The position numbers and the translations under genes are program-made. DNA of 64,000 nt from Actinokineospora bangkokensis. GTDB lineage: Bacteria > Actinomycetota > Actinomycetes > Mycobacteriales > Pseudonocardiaceae. The stretch's first letter is position 1. Each line of letters opens with the position of its first letter. Below are positions 35,005 through 44,611 of this stretch, one piece after another. The stretch spans positions 67,623-131,622 of the forward strand of contig NZ_MKQR01000004.1 in NCBI RefSeq assembly GCF_001940455.1, written 5' to 3'. Below the pieces are notes generated by a model. The model saw only the letters and a list, made by a program, of their open reading frames with translations, had not been told where the DNA came from and searched no databases.

Positions 35005-35957
35005 TAGGCCAGCGCCCCCGGGTGCAGCGGCACCGGGTCGGTCTCGATGCCCGGCAGCACGTCGATCGCCCGCGCCGCGGCCACCGCGTTCTGCTGCCCG
35101 ACGGCCTGGTTCGACCCGATGATCCGGTCGCGGGCGTCGAACAGGCCCCTGGTCAGCTGCTCGGCCAGCTCGTCGGGCACCGCCCGGGTGGTCAGCAGGA
35201 AGTTCGGCACCGCCAGCGTCGCCACCGCCACGCCGGTGCCGTAGGTCGAGGCGGGGATGCTCGAAGCGTTGTACACCGGGTCCGACCGGCGGATCTGCGG
35301 CAGCAGGTCGCCCAGGTCCAGCAGCCGGACCGGGGTGTCCCTGGCCAGCGCCTCCACGTCGTTGGTGGGCAGGCCGCCGGACCAGAAGAAGGCGTCGACC
35401 TCGCCCGAGCGCAGCTTGAGCACCGAGGACTTGAGGTTGTCCTCGACCTCGCGCACCTGGAGCTGGGCCACCGCCAGCACCCGGTCGGCGATCACCCGGG
35501 TGCCCGAGTCCCGGGTGCCCACCGCGACCCGCTTGCCCGCCAGCGCGGCCAGGGTCTCGATGCCGGAGTCCCGGCGCACCACCACGTGCAGGTAGTCGTC
35601 GTAGATGCGGGCCAGGGCCACCAGCGCGCGGGGGTCGTCGGAGCGCTGCGCGGAGGCCGCCCGGCTGGCCACGTCCGCCGCGCTGATCGCCACGTCGGCC
35701 TTGTCCGACTGCAACCGCAGCACGTTGTCGCCGGACCCGTTGGTCTCCTGCACGTCGGTCCCGGCCAGCCCCAGCTGCTCCTCCCACGCCGCCGACAACC
35801 CCCTGGCCAGCGCGTTGTACACCCCGCCAGGACCGCCCGAGGCGAACCGCAGCCGGGTCCCGGGGAAGGTGGTGTCGCAGGCGCTGGTCAGCGCGGCCAC
35901 CGCGAGCAGGGCGGCGAGCAGCGCGCCGAGCCGGGTCCGCGGGCGCCTGGGCAGCAT
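34983..35957 (-). CDS. Orphan TAXI-family solute-binding lipoprotein
   Basis: This 324-residue lipoprotein (lipobox TSAC, 24-27) has a TAXI-type TRAP receptor fold: [17 protein letters not shown] opens the mature domain and [12 protein letters not shown] the second lobe. TAXI receptors usually feed a TRAP permease, but no DctQ/DctM gene is present here. Its 3' end overlaps the histidine kinase gene. A role as ligand-binding partner of that kinase, perhaps for glutamate or a related acid given gluABCD nearby, is inference. Confidence 0.87.
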   Translation of the reverse strand: MLPRRPRTRLGALLAALLAVAALTSACDTTFPGTRLRFASGGPGGVYNALARGLSAAWEEQLGLAGTDVQETNGSGDNVLRLQSDKADVAISAADVASRAASAQRSDDPRALVALARIYDDYLHVVVRRDSGIETLAALAGKRVAVGTRDSGTRVIADRVLAVAQLQVREVEDNLKSSVLKLRSGEVDAFFWSGGLPTNDVEALARDTPVRLLDLGDLLPQIRRSDPVYNASSIPASTYGTGVAVATLAVPNFLLTTRAVPDELAEQLTRGLFDARDRIIGSNQAVGQQNAVAAARAIDVLPGIETDPVPLHPGALAYYRSADG

Positions 35958-36012
35958 TGGCCGATGGTGCCAGAACCCCCGCCGACCGGCCCGCGTACCC
36001 TCGGACAGCGAG

Positions 36013-37509
36013 ATGAGCGCGCGCACCTACCAAGTCCGCACCTACGGGTGCCAGATGAACGTCCACGACTCCGAGCGGCTGTCGGGCCTGCTGGAGGACG
36101 CGGGCTACACCGCCGCGCCCGAGGGCGCCACCGCCGACGTGGTCGTGTTCAACACCTGCGCCGTGCGCGAGAACGCCGACAACAAGCTCTACGGCAACCT
36201 GGGCCACCTGGCCCCGGCCAAGTCGGCGAACCCGGACATGCAGATCGCCGTCGGCGGCTGCCTGGCGCAGAAGGACCGCGGCGAGATCGTCCGCCGCGCC
36301 CCCTGGGTCGACGTCGTGTTCGGCACGCACAACATCGGCTCGCTGCCCACCCTGCTCGAGCGCGCCCGGCACAACCGGAGCGCCGAGGTGGAGATCCTGG
36401 AGTCGCTGGAGGTCTTCCCCTCCACGCTGCCCGCCCGCCGCGACTCCGCGCACTCGGGCTGGGTGTCGATCTCGGTGGGCTGCAACAACACGTGCACCTT
36501 CTGCATCGTGCCCTCGCTGCGCGGCCGCGAGCGCGACCGGCGCCCCGGCGAGGTGCTGGCCGAGGTCGAGGCGCTGGTGGCCGAGGGCGTGCTGGAGGTG
36601 ACCCTGCTCGGGCAGAACGTCAACTCCTACGGCGTGGAGTTCGGCGACCGGCTCGCCTTCGGCAAGCTGCTGCGCGCCTGCGGCGGGGTCGAGGGCCTGG
36701 AGCGGGTCCGGTTCACCTCCCCGCACCCGAAGGACTTCACCGACGACGTCATCGCCGCGATGGCCGAGACGCCCAACGCCTGCCACCAGCTGCACATGCC
36801 GCTGCAATCCGGTTCGGACCGGGTGCTGCGCGAGATGCGCCGCTCCTACCGCTCGGCCCGCTACCTCTCGATCATCGAGAAGGTCCGCGCCGCCATGCCC
36901 GACGCGGCCATCACCACCGACATCATCGTCGGCTTCCCCGGGGAGACCGAGGAGGACTTCCAGGCCACCCTGGACGTGGTCCGCGAGTCCCGGTTCGCCA
37001 GCGCCTTCACCTTCCAGTACTCCAAGCGCCCCGGCACCCCCGCCGCGGACATGCCCGGCCAGCTGCCCAAGCAGGTCGTCCAGGAGCGCTACGACCGGCT
37101 GGTGCAGCTGCAGAACGACATCTCCTGGCAGCTCAACAAGGAGCAGGTCGGCCGCACCGTCGAGGTCGTCGCCGCGGTCGGCGAGGGCCGCAAGGACGCC
37201 GACACCCACCGCCTCAGCGGCCGCGCCAGGGACAACCGCCTGGTCCACTTCACCCCCGGCACCACCCACGTGCGCCCCGGCGACGTCGTCGAGGCGGTCA
37301 TCACCTACGCCGCCCCGCACCACCTGGTCGCCGACGGCCCCCTCGTCTCCCACCGCCGCACCCGCGCGGGCGACAACCACGAGGCGGGCATCCGCCCCAA
37401 GACCGGCGGCGTCGGCCTGGGCCTGCCCTCCTTCGGCGCCCCCGCGCCCCTGCCCCCCGCCCAGGCCTGCGCGGCGGAGGTCCCCGCACTCGACGGAGGA
37501 GTCCGATGA
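36013..37509 (+). CDS. miaB: tRNA-2-methylthio-N6-dimethylallyladenosine synthase MiaB
   Basis: MiaB is a radical-SAM enzyme that adds a methylthio group to i6A37 of tRNAs reading UNN codons; the i6A comes from MiaA, encoded about 3.3 kb away. The 498 residues show the N-terminal cluster cysteines ([19 protein letters not shown]), the radical-SAM triad CNNTCTFC and a TRAM domain near the end. The last ~45 residues are an extra basic, Pro-rich tail ([15 protein letters not shown]). The ATG follows GGACAGCGAG. It is coupled by ATGA to the next gene. Confidence 0.95.
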   Translation: MSARTYQVRTYGCQMNVHDSERLSGLLEDAGYTAAPEGATADVVVFNTCAVRENADNKLYGNLGHLAPAKSANPDMQIAVGGCLAQKDRGEIVRRAPWVDVVFGTHNIGSLPTLLERARHNRSAEVEILESLEVFPSTLPARRDSAHSGWVSISVGCNNTCTFCIVPSLRGRERDRRPGEVLAEVEALVAEGVLEVTLLGQNVNSYGVEFGDRLAFGKLLRACGGVEGLERVRFTSPHPKDFTDDVIAAMAETPNACHQLHMPLQSGSDRVLREMRRSYRSARYLSIIEKVRAAMPDAAITTDIIVGFPGETEEDFQATLDVVRESRFASAFTFQYSKRPGTPAADMPGQLPKQVVQERYDRLVQLQNDISWQLNKEQVGRTVEVVAAVGEGRKDADTHRLSGRARDNRLVHFTPGTTHVRPGDVVEAVITYAAPHHLVADGPLVSHRRTRAGDNHEAGIRPKTGGVGLGLPSFGAPAPLPPAQACAAEVPALDGGVR

Positions 37510-38051
37510 CCGACCCGGGCAAGGCCTACGAGCAGCTGCGCGCCGACGTGGAGGCCCGCGGCACCGCCACCGTGCGCACCGTCGACCTGGGCGTGCGCGC
37601 GCTGGTCATCGCCGTCGCGGTGTTCGCCCTCATCGTCGGCCTCGTGCTGCCCTGGGTGCACACCCCCGGCGGCGACGCCCTCGGCTTCGAGATCCTCTTC
37701 GGCTTCGGCCCGGCCGAGCAGCTCGGCGTGCTCTCGGTCCCGCGCCTGTTCGCCTTCACCAGCACCCTCTTCGGCATCCTCGCCTCGGCGCTGGCCCTCA
37801 ACACCCGCCGCTGGGGCATGACCTGGATCGCCGCCATCGGCGGCTGGTTCGCCGCCGTCGACGGCCTGCTCGCCATCTGGACCGAGCAGTCCCTCGTCCG
37901 CGGCACCACCCCCGGCCCCGGTGCGGGCCTCGGCATGGTCATCGCCGAGGCCGCCATGGTCGTCCTGGCGATCCTGTGGTTCCGCACCGCGTGGTCCCGG
38001 GACCCCTCCAAGCCCGAACCCACCCACCCCGACCCCGACGACCCGGCCTGA
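37506..38051 (+). CDS. Conserved four-helix membrane protein (miaB-coupled)
   Basis: This 181-residue protein has a short N-terminal cytoplasmic stretch ([14 protein letters not shown]), four hydrophobic helices and a Pro/Asp-rich tail. It corresponds by position and size to Rv2732c beside miaB in mycobacteria (from memory); no function is known. Its ATG overlaps the miaB stop by 4 nt, so they are translated together. A strong bidirectional terminator follows. Confidence 0.82.
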   Translation: MTDPGKAYEQLRADVEARGTATVRTVDLGVRALVIAVAVFALIVGLVLPWVHTPGGDALGFEILFGFGPAEQLGVLSVPRLFAFTSTLFGILASALALNTRRWGMTWIAAIGGWFAAVDGLLAIWTEQSLVRGTTPGPGAGLGMVIAEAAMVVLAILWFRTAWSRDPSKPEPTHPDPDDPA

Positions 38052-38085
38052 CCCGCCTCGTCCTGCTCCTGCCAGGGGCGACCAC

Positions 38086-38128
38086 GCGCGAAGGGGCTCA
38101 CCTCCACCGGAGGTGAGCCCCTTCGCGC
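38086..38128. terminator. Bidirectional terminator between converging operons
   Basis: Two perfect 20-nt arms (38086-38105 and 38109-38128) are separated by ACC. It terminates the miaB operon on one strand and the DUF349 gene on the other. Confidence 0.93.
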
Positions 38129-38135
38129 TGGTGCG

Positions 38136-39806
38136 TCAGCGGGAGGCGACGGCCTGCTCGGCGGCGGCCAGCCACTCGCGCCACTGGGCGGCCTGGGCCT
38201 CGGCCTGCTCGGCGCGGCGCTTGTCGCCCGCGGCGCGCGCCTTGGCGGCCTGGGCCTCGAACTGCTCCACGCGCTCGCGGAACTGGGCGGCGCGGGCCTC
38301 GGCCTCGGGGTCGGTGCGGCGCCACTGGGCCTCGCCCGCCTGGCGCACCCGCTCCTCGACCGCGCGCAGACGGCCCTCCAGCTCGCGGATGCGCTCGCGC
38401 GGGACCTTGCCGATCTCCTCCCAGCGCTCCTGCACCCGGTGCAGGGCGCTGCGGGCGGCGTCCAGGCCGGTGCTCGGGTCGATCTTCTCCGCCTCGACCA
38501 GCAGCTCCTCCTTGGCCTTGGCGTTGGTCGCGAACTCGGCGTCGCGCTCGTCGAAGACCGCGGAGCGGCGGGCGAAGAACTTGTCCTGCGCGGCCCGGAA
38601 CCGCTGCCACAGCTGGTCGTCGGCGTCCTTGGGCGCGCGGCCCGCGGCCTTCCACTCGACCATCAGGTCCTTGTAGCGGCCCGCGGTCGGGCCCCAGTCG
38701 TCGGACTCCGACAGCTCCTCGGCCAGCTCCACCAGCTCCTGCTTGCGGGTCTTGGCCTGCGCGCGCTGGCGGTCGAGGTCGGCGAAGTGCGACCCCCGGC
38801 GGCGGTTGAAGGTGTCGCGGGCCTTGGAGAACCGGCGCCACAGCTGCTCGTCGGTCTTGCGGTCGACGCCCTTGACCGTCTTCCACTCGTCCAGGATCGC
38901 CCGCAGCCGGTCGCCCGCCACCTTCCACTGGGTGGACTCGTCGGCCAGCTTCTCGGCCTCCTCGACCAGCGCCTGCTTGCGCGCCACCGCGGCCGCCCTG
39001 GCCTGGTCGCGGGCCGCCTTGGCCTTGTCCACGGCCTTCGAGGCGTGCCCCAGGACGAAGTCGATCCGGGCGGCGAGCCCGTCGAGGTCACCGACCACGG
39101 TGGCCTCGGCCAGCCCGTCGCGGATCTGCTTGGCGCTGGCCGCGGCCTGCTTCGGGTCGCCGGACCCGGAGGTCAGCCGGGCCTCCAGCAGCTCGACCTC
39201 GGTGCGCAGGTCGTCGAACTTGCGGGCGTAGTGCGCCAGGCCCTCGGTGGGCTCGCCCGCCTGCCACGACCCCACGGCCCGCTCGCCGTCGGCGGTCTTG
39301 ACGTAGACGGTGCCGTCCTCGTCGACCCGGCCCCACTTGCCCGGGTCCGCCGAGGCCACGGCGACCACGGGCGCGGCGCCGGCGCCACCGGGGGTGACCG
39401 AGGCGGGGCTGGGCGCGGCGGCGGGGGCGGCGTCGGCAGGGGGCGCGGGCGCGACCGGTGCGGCGGGCGGTGCGGGGGCGGCCTCGACCGGCGCGGGCAC
39501 GGCGGCCGCGGGCGCGGAGTAGGTCGGGGCGGACTCGACGACCCCAGCAGGCGCATCGTCAGCAGGCGCGCTGTCGGAGGGGGCGCTGTCTGAGGGGGCG
39601 CTGTCGGCAGCGGGGGCCGGGGCGTCCGCCTGGTCGTCGGCGACCTCGCCGGTCGCGGTCCCGGCCGGTGCCGCGCTCGCGGTGGCGCCCTCGACCGGCG
39701 TCGGGGCCGAGTACGTGGGCGTCGACTCGACCGGGTCACCGGTGGTGCCCTCGGCCGTGCCCGGCCCGGTGCCCGCGTCCGCGGTGCCCTCGTTGTTGTC
39801 GGTCAT
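38136..39806 (-). CDS. DUF349 family protein
   Basis: This 556-residue protein has a disordered N-terminus (about 1-140) rich in Ala, Pro, Ser and Thr with repeats such as TPTYSAPTPVE and PSDSA. At least four DUF349 helical repeats follow (pattern W-K-x-G..., DDQLWQRFRAAQDKFFARR, EQLWRRFSKARDTFNRRRG). The C-terminus is coiled-coil (RERVEQFEAQAAKARAAG). It is the counterpart of Rv2731 in the same block (from memory). Function is unknown; the helical array suggests RNA or protein scaffolding. GGGAGG precedes the ATG, and two hairpins stand in the leader. Confidence 0.88.
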   Translation of the reverse strand: MTDNNEGTADAGTGPGTAEGTTGDPVESTPTYSAPTPVEGATASAAPAGTATGEVADDQADAPAPAADSAPSDSAPSDSAPADDAPAGVVESAPTYSAPAAAVPAPVEAAPAPPAAPVAPAPPADAAPAAAPSPASVTPGGAGAAPVVAVASADPGKWGRVDEDGTVYVKTADGERAVGSWQAGEPTEGLAHYARKFDDLRTEVELLEARLTSGSGDPKQAAASAKQIRDGLAEATVVGDLDGLAARIDFVLGHASKAVDKAKAARDQARAAAVARKQALVEEAEKLADESTQWKVAGDRLRAILDEWKTVKGVDRKTDEQLWRRFSKARDTFNRRRGSHFADLDRQRAQAKTRKQELVELAEELSESDDWGPTAGRYKDLMVEWKAAGRAPKDADDQLWQRFRAAQDKFFARRSAVFDERDAEFATNAKAKEELLVEAEKIDPSTGLDAARSALHRVQERWEEIGKVPRERIRELEGRLRAVEERVRQAGEAQWRRTDPEAEARAAQFRERVEQFEAQAAKARAAGDKRRAEQAEAQAAQWREWLAAAEQAVASR

Positions 39807-39830
39807 GACCGGCTCCCTCCCGCCTGCGTT

Positions 39831-39865
39831 GCCCGCGTCCCGCGGGCGCCCCGCTCGCGCGGGGC
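39831..39865 (-). promoter_or_regulatory. Two adjacent hairpins in the DUF349 leader
   Basis: GCCCGCG-TCC-CGCGGGC and GCCCCGC-TCGC-GCGGGGC stand back to back, ending about 25 nt before the ATG and just before its Shine-Dalgarno. They may tune translation or be a processed leader. Confidence 0.5.
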
Positions 39866-40028
39866 CCAGCACTGTGCGTACGGCCTCGGCGGCCGTGCGG
39901 CCCGGGCGTACCGCGCGCATTCAAACAGGTCAGCACGCGCACGGGTACTCGGCAGGCCGCTCTGCACATCATGGTGCCGCAAATCGTCCGGCCGTGGGCT
40001 GCGGCGGCCAAGATAGTTCGACGGACAG

Positions 40029-40034
40029 TAACCT
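40029..40034 (+). promoter_or_regulatory. -10 element of a leaderless promoter
   Basis: TAACCT ends 7 nt before the GTG at 40042 and supports that start over upstream possibilities. Confidence 0.45.
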
Positions 40035-40041
40035 CGCCACC

Positions 40042-40773
40042 GTGATCTCCCGAGTCGCGGTGGTGCCCCAGCCGCCCCTGCTGGTCCCCGAGCTGGTCGG
40101 CGGACCGGACGAGGACGCCGAGCGGCTGCGCGCGGCCTGCCGGGACGCGGCGGCGGCCCTGCTGGCGAGCAGCGACCACTGGGTCGCGGTCGGCGCGCAC
40201 ACCCGCCCGGCGCACCACCCGCCCGCGACCACCGGCACCTTCGCCCCCTACGGCGCCGACGTGCCCGTCTCACTCCAGCGGGTGAACCCCGCCCAGGACC
40301 GGCGGCCCCCAGCCGCCGACCTGCCGCTGCCCGTGCTGGTCGCGGGCTGGCTGCGCGGCCAGGTCGACGCCGCCGACGTCCCCGTGCACCTGGTCGCCCA
40401 GGACGCCACCCCGGCCGACTGCGCCAGGGACGGCGCCCGGTTGGCCGCCGAGCTGTCCGGCCCGGACCCGGTCGCCCTGCTGGTGGTGGGTGATGGCTCA
40501 CACCGGCACGGCGAGCACGCCGTCGGCAGGCCGGACGAGCGCGCCCCCGCCTTCGACGACGCCGTCGCCCGCGCCCTGGCCACCGCCGACCTGGCCGCGC
40601 TCGCGGGCCTCGACCCCGCCGTGGCCGCCGACCTGGGCGCCGCAGGCCGCGCACCCTGGCAGGTTCTCGCCGCCGCCCTGCGCGCCGACGGGCGGACCTG
40701 GCGCGGCACCCGGTCCACCGCGCTGGTGCCCTTCGGCGTGGCCTACCACGTGGCCGTCTGGGACCCGGCGTGA
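40042..40773 (+). CDS. Class III extradiol dioxygenase-like protein upstream of miaA
   Basis: This 243-residue soluble protein is of the type encoded just before miaA in actinobacteria (Rv2728c position, from memory), with a fold related to LigB/class III extradiol dioxygenases. Candidate residues are the early [14 protein letters not shown] stretch and [13 protein letters not shown], the latter with three histidines and a glutamate. The reaction is unknown. The GTG is 7 nt after a -10, so the mRNA is probably leaderless. Its stop overlaps the miaA GTG by 4 nt, which ties it to tRNA modification. Confidence 0.8.
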   Translation: MISRVAVVPQPPLLVPELVGGPDEDAERLRAACRDAAAALLASSDHWVAVGAHTRPAHHPPATTGTFAPYGADVPVSLQRVNPAQDRRPPAADLPLPVLVAGWLRGQVDAADVPVHLVAQDATPADCARDGARLAAELSGPDPVALLVVGDGSHRHGEHAVGRPDERAPAFDDAVARALATADLAALAGLDPAVAADLGAAGRAPWQVLAAALRADGRTWRGTRSTALVPFGVAYHVAVWDPA

Positions 40774-41669
40774 CCGCGCTCGCCCTCGTCGGCCCCACCG
40801 CCACCGGCAAGTCCGACCTCGGCCTGGCCCTGGCCGAGCGGCTGGGCGGCGAGGTGGTCAACGCCGACGCCATGCAGCTCTACCGCGGCATGGACATCGG
40901 CACCGCCAAGCTGACCCCGGCCGAGCGGCGCGGCGTCCCGCACCACCAGCTCGACGTCCTCGACGTCACCGAGACCGCCTCGGTCGCCGCCTACCAGCGC
41001 CACGCCCGCGCCGCCGTCGAGGACGTCCTCGCCCGCGGCCGGGTGCCCATCCTGGTCGGCGGCTCCGGCCTCTACGTCCAGGCCGTCCTCGACGACCTGC
41101 GCTTCCCCGGCACCGACCCGGGCATCCGCGCCCGCCTGGAGGACGAGCTGGCGGTGGTCGGCGCCCCCGCCCTGCACCACCGGCTGAGCGGGCTGGACCC
41201 GGTGGCCGCCGAGTCCATCCTGCCCAGCAACGGCAGGCGCCTGGTCCGCGCGCTGGAGGTCATCGAGCTGACCGGGCAGCCGTTCTCCGCCACCCTGCCC
41301 ACCCCCGGCCCACCCCGCTACGGCGCGGTCCTGGTCGGCGTCGACCGCGACCCCGCCGAGCTGGACGCCCGGGTCGACCTGCGGGTCGAGCGGATGTTCG
41401 CCGCCGGGCTGGTCGAGGAGGTCCACGCGCTCTGCGAGGTCGGGCTGCGCGCGGGCCGCACCGCCCCGCGCGCCCTGGGCTACCAGCAGGTGCTCGCCGT
41501 CCTCGACGGGACGTCCACGGTGGACGAGGCCGCCGCCGAGACCGCCAGGGCCACCCGCCGGTTCGTGCGCAGGCAGCGCTCCTGGTTCCGCCGCGACCGC
41601 CGCACCACCTGGTTCGACGCCGCCGACCCCGGCCTGGTCGAGGCGGTCCTCGCCCTGCTGCCGCGCTGA
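40770..41669 (+). CDS. miaA: tRNA dimethylallyltransferase MiaA
   Basis: MiaA transfers the dimethylallyl group from DMAPP to A37 of tRNAs reading UNN codons, making the substrate for MiaB. The 299 residues have the P-loop [14 protein letters not shown] near residue 8, the catalytic [15 protein letters not shown] (Asp/Gln), GGSGLYVQA and [13 protein letters not shown] near the C-terminus. The GTG overlaps the upstream stop by 4 nt. dapF follows after 34 nt with its own promoter. Confidence 0.95.
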   Translation: MTALALVGPTATGKSDLGLALAERLGGEVVNADAMQLYRGMDIGTAKLTPAERRGVPHHQLDVLDVTETASVAAYQRHARAAVEDVLARGRVPILVGGSGLYVQAVLDDLRFPGTDPGIRARLEDELAVVGAPALHHRLSGLDPVAAESILPSNGRRLVRALEVIELTGQPFSATLPTPGPPRYGAVLVGVDRDPAELDARVDLRVERMFAAGLVEEVHALCEVGLRAGRTAPRALGYQQVLAVLDGTSTVDEAAAETARATRRFVRRQRSWFRRDRRTTWFDAADPGLVEAVLALLPR

Positions 41670-41691
41670 GGGCCCGCCGGGCGCCGCCGCG

Positions 41692-41697
41692 TAGCCT
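41692..41697 (+). promoter_or_regulatory. -10 element of a leaderless dapF promoter
   Basis: TAGCCT ends 6 nt before the dapF GTG. Confidence 0.45.
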
Positions 41698-41703
41698 GGT
41701 GGC

Positions 41704-42534
41704 GTGGCGATCGCGTTCAGCAAGGGGCACGGCACGGAGAACGACTTCGTGCTGCTGCCCGACCCCGACGGCGACCTCGACCTGACCCCGCACCGGGTCC
41801 GGGCCCTGTGCGACCGGCGCCGCGGCCTCGGCGCCGACGGGGTGCTGCGCGTGGTGCGCACCAAGGCCCTGCCGGACGCCCCCGGCGGCATCGACGGCGA
41901 CGTCTGGTTCATGGACTACCGCAACGCCGACGGCTCGATCGCCGAGATGTGCGGCAACGGCGTTCGGGTGTTCGCCCGCTACCTCACCGACACCGGCCTC
42001 GCCGCGGGCCCGGAGGTGCCGGTGGGCACCCGGGCGGGCCTGCGCCCGGCCACGGTCAACCAGGACGGCACGGTCACCGTCGACATGGGACCGGTCCGCA
42101 GGCTGGGCCGCTCCACCGCCCGGCTCGCGGGCCGCGAGCTGGACGGCCTGGGCATCGACGTCGGCAACCCGCACCTGGCCTGCGTGGTCGACGCGGTCGC
42201 TGATCTCGACCTGGCCACCCAGCCCGGCTTCGACCCCGCCACCTTCCCCCAGGGCGTCAACCTGGAGTTCGTCGAACCGGTGACCGACGACGAGGTGCGC
42301 ATGCGCGTCCACGAGCGCGGGGTGGGGGAGACCCGCTCCTGCGGCACCGGGACCGTCGCCGCCGCGGCCGCCGCCCTGGACGCCCAGGGCCGCACCACCG
42401 GCGTGGTGACCGTGCACATCCCGGGTGGCACGGTCACCGTCGAGGTCACCGACACCGGCAGCACCCTCACCGGCCCGGCCGAGTTCGTGGCCGAGGGCGA
42501 GCTCGCGCAGTCCTGGTGGGACGCCCTGGCCTGA
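41704..42534 (+). CDS. dapF: Diaminopimelate epimerase
   Basis: DapF converts LL- to meso-diaminopimelate for lysine and peptidoglycan. The 276 residues contain both catalytic cysteines in their usual settings: EMCGNGVRVFARY and RSCGTGTVAAAAAA. The substrate loops (ENDFVLLPD, ADGSIAEM, GNPHLACVVD) are also present. The GTG is fixed by a -10 element 6 nt upstream and implies leaderless translation. It is convergent with the MFS gene. Confidence 0.96.
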   Translation: MAIAFSKGHGTENDFVLLPDPDGDLDLTPHRVRALCDRRRGLGADGVLRVVRTKALPDAPGGIDGDVWFMDYRNADGSIAEMCGNGVRVFARYLTDTGLAAGPEVPVGTRAGLRPATVNQDGTVTVDMGPVRRLGRSTARLAGRELDGLGIDVGNPHLACVVDAVADLDLATQPGFDPATFPQGVNLEFVEPVTDDEVRMRVHERGVGETRSCGTGTVAAAAAALDAQGRTTGVVTVHIPGGTVTVEVTDTGSTLTGPAEFVAEGELAQSWWDALA

Positions 42535-42575
42535 CCTGTTCCACTGTGGAGTTGTGGGGCATCGGAGTTGGGGCA

Positions 42576-43859
42576 TCACCCAGCCGCCACCACCTCCTCG
42601 GGGGCGTTCGGCACGTCGCGCATCCGCCGCAGCGGTGAGCACACGACCCACAGCGCGCTGAGCACCGTGCCGCCGACGCCCACCCACAGCGCGGTCCGCA
42701 CCCCGGCCCACTCACCGATCAGCCCGCCCGCGAGCGACCCCAGCGGGAGCGTGCCCCACACCACGAACCGGATGCTGGCGTTCATCCGGCCCAGCAGCGC
42801 GTCCGGGCACACCGCCTGCCGGAAGCTCACCTGCGCGACGTTGTAGACGACCACGCCGATGCCGGTGACGACGAACCCGAACGTCGACAGCACCAGCGGC
42901 CACCCGGGCGCGGCCAGCGGCACGAGCAGGCCGAACGGCGAGGTGACCAGCGTGCTCACCCAGATCGCCCGCGCCCCGCCCAACCAGTCGCCCACCCGCC
43001 CGGCGACCAGCGCGCCCAGCACGCCGCCGAGGGCCTGCACCCCGATCACCAGGCCGATCTGGCCGGGGGACAGGCCGACGACGCCGCTGAGGAAGAGCAC
43101 GAAGCTGGCGTTGACGACGCCGCCGAAGAAGTTGGCCGTGCTCGTGCACGCGGTGATCGCCACCAGCAACCGGTTGCCGAACACGAACCGCAGGCCCTCG
43201 GCCACCTCCGCGCGCAGGTTCGGCGTCTGCTTGCGCTCGGGCGCCTGCTCCCCGGTGCGGATCCGCGAGAGCGACAACGCCGACGACAGGTACCCGACCG
43301 TCGTCGCCACCAGCGCCGAAGCAGCCGACAGGGCCTGGGTGAGCCCTCCGCCGAGCGCCGGACCCGCCAGCGCGGCGACGGTCTGGCTGGCCTGCAACTT
43401 GGCGTTGCCCTCCACCAGGTGCTCCCGGCCCACCAGCCCCGGCAGGTAGGACTGGTACCCGACGTCGAAGAACACCGTGCAGACCCCGATCGCCAGGGCC
43501 ACCACCAGCAGGTGCGCCAGCGTCAGCGCGCCCAGCCAGGCCACGACCGGCACGGTCAGCAGCAGCACCGCCCTGGTCAGGTCCATGGCGATCATCAGCG
43601 GCCGCTTGCGCATCCGGTCCACCCACGCGCCCGCGGGCAGCCCCACCAGCAGGAACGCCGCGTTCTCCGCCGCGCCGAGCAGCCCCATCTGCCCCGGTGA
43701 GACCTGGAGGGCGGAGATCGCCAGCAGCGGCAGCACCACCTGCCCGACCTGGTAGCCGAACTGCGCGATGGTGTCGCCCACCCACAGCTGCCGGAAGTCG
43801 CGGTGCCGCCACAGCGCGGCTCGGCGCCGAGCGGTGGGAGGGGTTCCCGGAGAAGTCAT
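42576..43859 (-). CDS. Major facilitator superfamily transporter (MFS_3/EntS-like)
   Basis: This 427-residue, 12-helix transporter has the loop 2-3 signature GAWVDRMRKRP and the second-half equivalent AGRVGDWLGGARA. It is of the enterobactin-exporter-like class often involved in macrolide or other drug efflux. The ATG at 43859 is chosen (MTSPGTPP). It is divergent from an ArsR-type regulator, with an inverted-repeat operator over its -35, so it is probably induced when that regulator binds a ligand. The exported compound is unknown. Confidence 0.88.
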   Translation of the reverse strand: MTSPGTPPTARRRAALWRHRDFRQLWVGDTIAQFGYQVGQVVLPLLAISALQVSPGQMGLLGAAENAAFLLVGLPAGAWVDRMRKRPLMIAMDLTRAVLLLTVPVVAWLGALTLAHLLVVALAIGVCTVFFDVGYQSYLPGLVGREHLVEGNAKLQASQTVAALAGPALGGGLTQALSAASALVATTVGYLSSALSLSRIRTGEQAPERKQTPNLRAEVAEGLRFVFGNRLLVAITACTSTANFFGGVVNASFVLFLSGVVGLSPGQIGLVIGVQALGGVLGALVAGRVGDWLGGARAIWVSTLVTSPFGLLVPLAAPGWPLVLSTFGFVVTGIGVVVYNVAQVSFRQAVCPDALLGRMNASIRFVVWGTLPLGSLAGGLIGEWAGVRTALWVGVGGTVLSALWVVCSPLRRMRDVPNAPEEVVAAG

Positions 43860-43875
43860 GGCGCACAGGGTCGAC

Positions 43876-43901
43876 GACTGATTGGAACTTGTCAATCAGT
43901 C
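43876..43901. promoter_or_regulatory. Operator overlapping the MFS promoter
   Basis: GACTGATTG and CAATCAGTC are perfect 9-nt arms around 8 nt. On the minus strand TTGACA lies inside the repeat, followed 17 nt later by GACCCT, so a bound dimer would cover the -35. It is the likely site of the ArsR-type protein. Confidence 0.75.
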
Positions 43902-44004
43902 ATCCACACCCCACCCGGCACGGTCCCGCACCCGCCGGTCCCGCTCCAGGCGACCCGGCACAACGACGGACGAGCTGAGGCCGCCCCCCGTGGGAGGTAC
44001 GCCC

Positions 44005-44010
44005 TAGTCT
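44005..44010 (+). promoter_or_regulatory. -10 element of a leaderless promoter (ArsR-type gene)
   Basis: TAGTCT ends 6 nt before the GTG at 44017. Confidence 0.45.
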
Positions 44011-44016
44011 CCAGGG

Positions 44017-44523
44017 GTGACTGAGGTGCCCGAGCGCAGGGCGGCCACGCCGGAGGAGCTGCAGGTCCTCGGCTCGGCCGTGCGGCTGCGCATCATCCGC
44101 CTGACCCACCACCGGCCGCTGACGAACAAGGAGATCGCCGAGAAGGTCGGCAAGGACCCGGCCACGACCCTGCACCACGTGCGCAAGCTGCACGCCGCGG
44201 GCTTCCTGGAGGCCCTCCCCGAGCGCCGGGGCACCCGGGGCGCCAAGGAGATCCCCTACCGGTCCACCGGGCTGTCCTGGCGGCTGAGCCTGGGCCACAC
44301 CCCGACCGTCTCCGAGGCCATGTTGCAGGCCTACCTGGGGGAGGTGGCCGCGGCGGGGGTCGGCGCAGTCGAGCAGACCCGCCTCGTCGTGCAGGTGGAC
44401 GAGGCCTCCCGGGCGGAACTGCAGGTGCGCATCGGTGAGCTGCTGGAGGAATTCGCAGGTAGGGAGCCCCTGGAGGGCGCCGAGCGCACGGCGGTGTACC
44501 TCGCGATCTACCCGAGCGGGTAA
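44017..44523 (+). CDS. ArsR-family winged-helix regulator
   Basis: This 168-residue protein has an N-terminal winged helix (VLGSAVRLRIIRLTHHRPLTNKEIAEKVGKDPATTLHHVRKLHAAGFLE) of the ArsR/HTH_20 type. A C-terminal effector or dimer region of about 85 residues (QVDEASRAELQVRIGELLEEF) follows. No metal-binding cysteine pair is seen, so it is not a classical metal sensor. It is divergent from the MFS exporter with a clear inverted repeat between them and probably represses that gene. A -10 lies 6 nt before the GTG. Confidence 0.88.
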   Translation: MTEVPERRAATPEELQVLGSAVRLRIIRLTHHRPLTNKEIAEKVGKDPATTLHHVRKLHAAGFLEALPERRGTRGAKEIPYRSTGLSWRLSLGHTPTVSEAMLQAYLGEVAAAGVGAVEQTRLVVQVDEASRAELQVRIGELLEEFAGREPLEGAERTAVYLAIYPSG

Positions 44524-44611
44524 ATCCTGCTCGAATCGGGAACGCGGACGTGGGACCATGGCGTTGTAGCAGTGCAGACACCATCGTCGACACGAAGGAC
44601 GGGTTCACCAC

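Noticed and set aside
33529-37380. Open frame of more than 1200 codons antisense to the histidine kinase and miaB
   Set aside because: It overlaps well-supported genes on the other strand and shows repetitive Gly/Val/Arg/Ala composition typical of antisense frames in GC-rich DNA.
42547-42577. Short direct repeat of GAGTTG and GGGGCATC after dapF
   Set aside because: It is only two imperfect copies in a convergent gap with no hairpin, too weak to call.
43900-43908. TCATCCACA as a DnaA box near the MFS operator
   Set aside because: Single matches to the relaxed consensus are expected several times by chance in 64 kb.
44527-44550. LexA box before hflX (TCGAAT...AACG)
   Set aside because: The right half does not match GTTCGA, so it is not a credible site.
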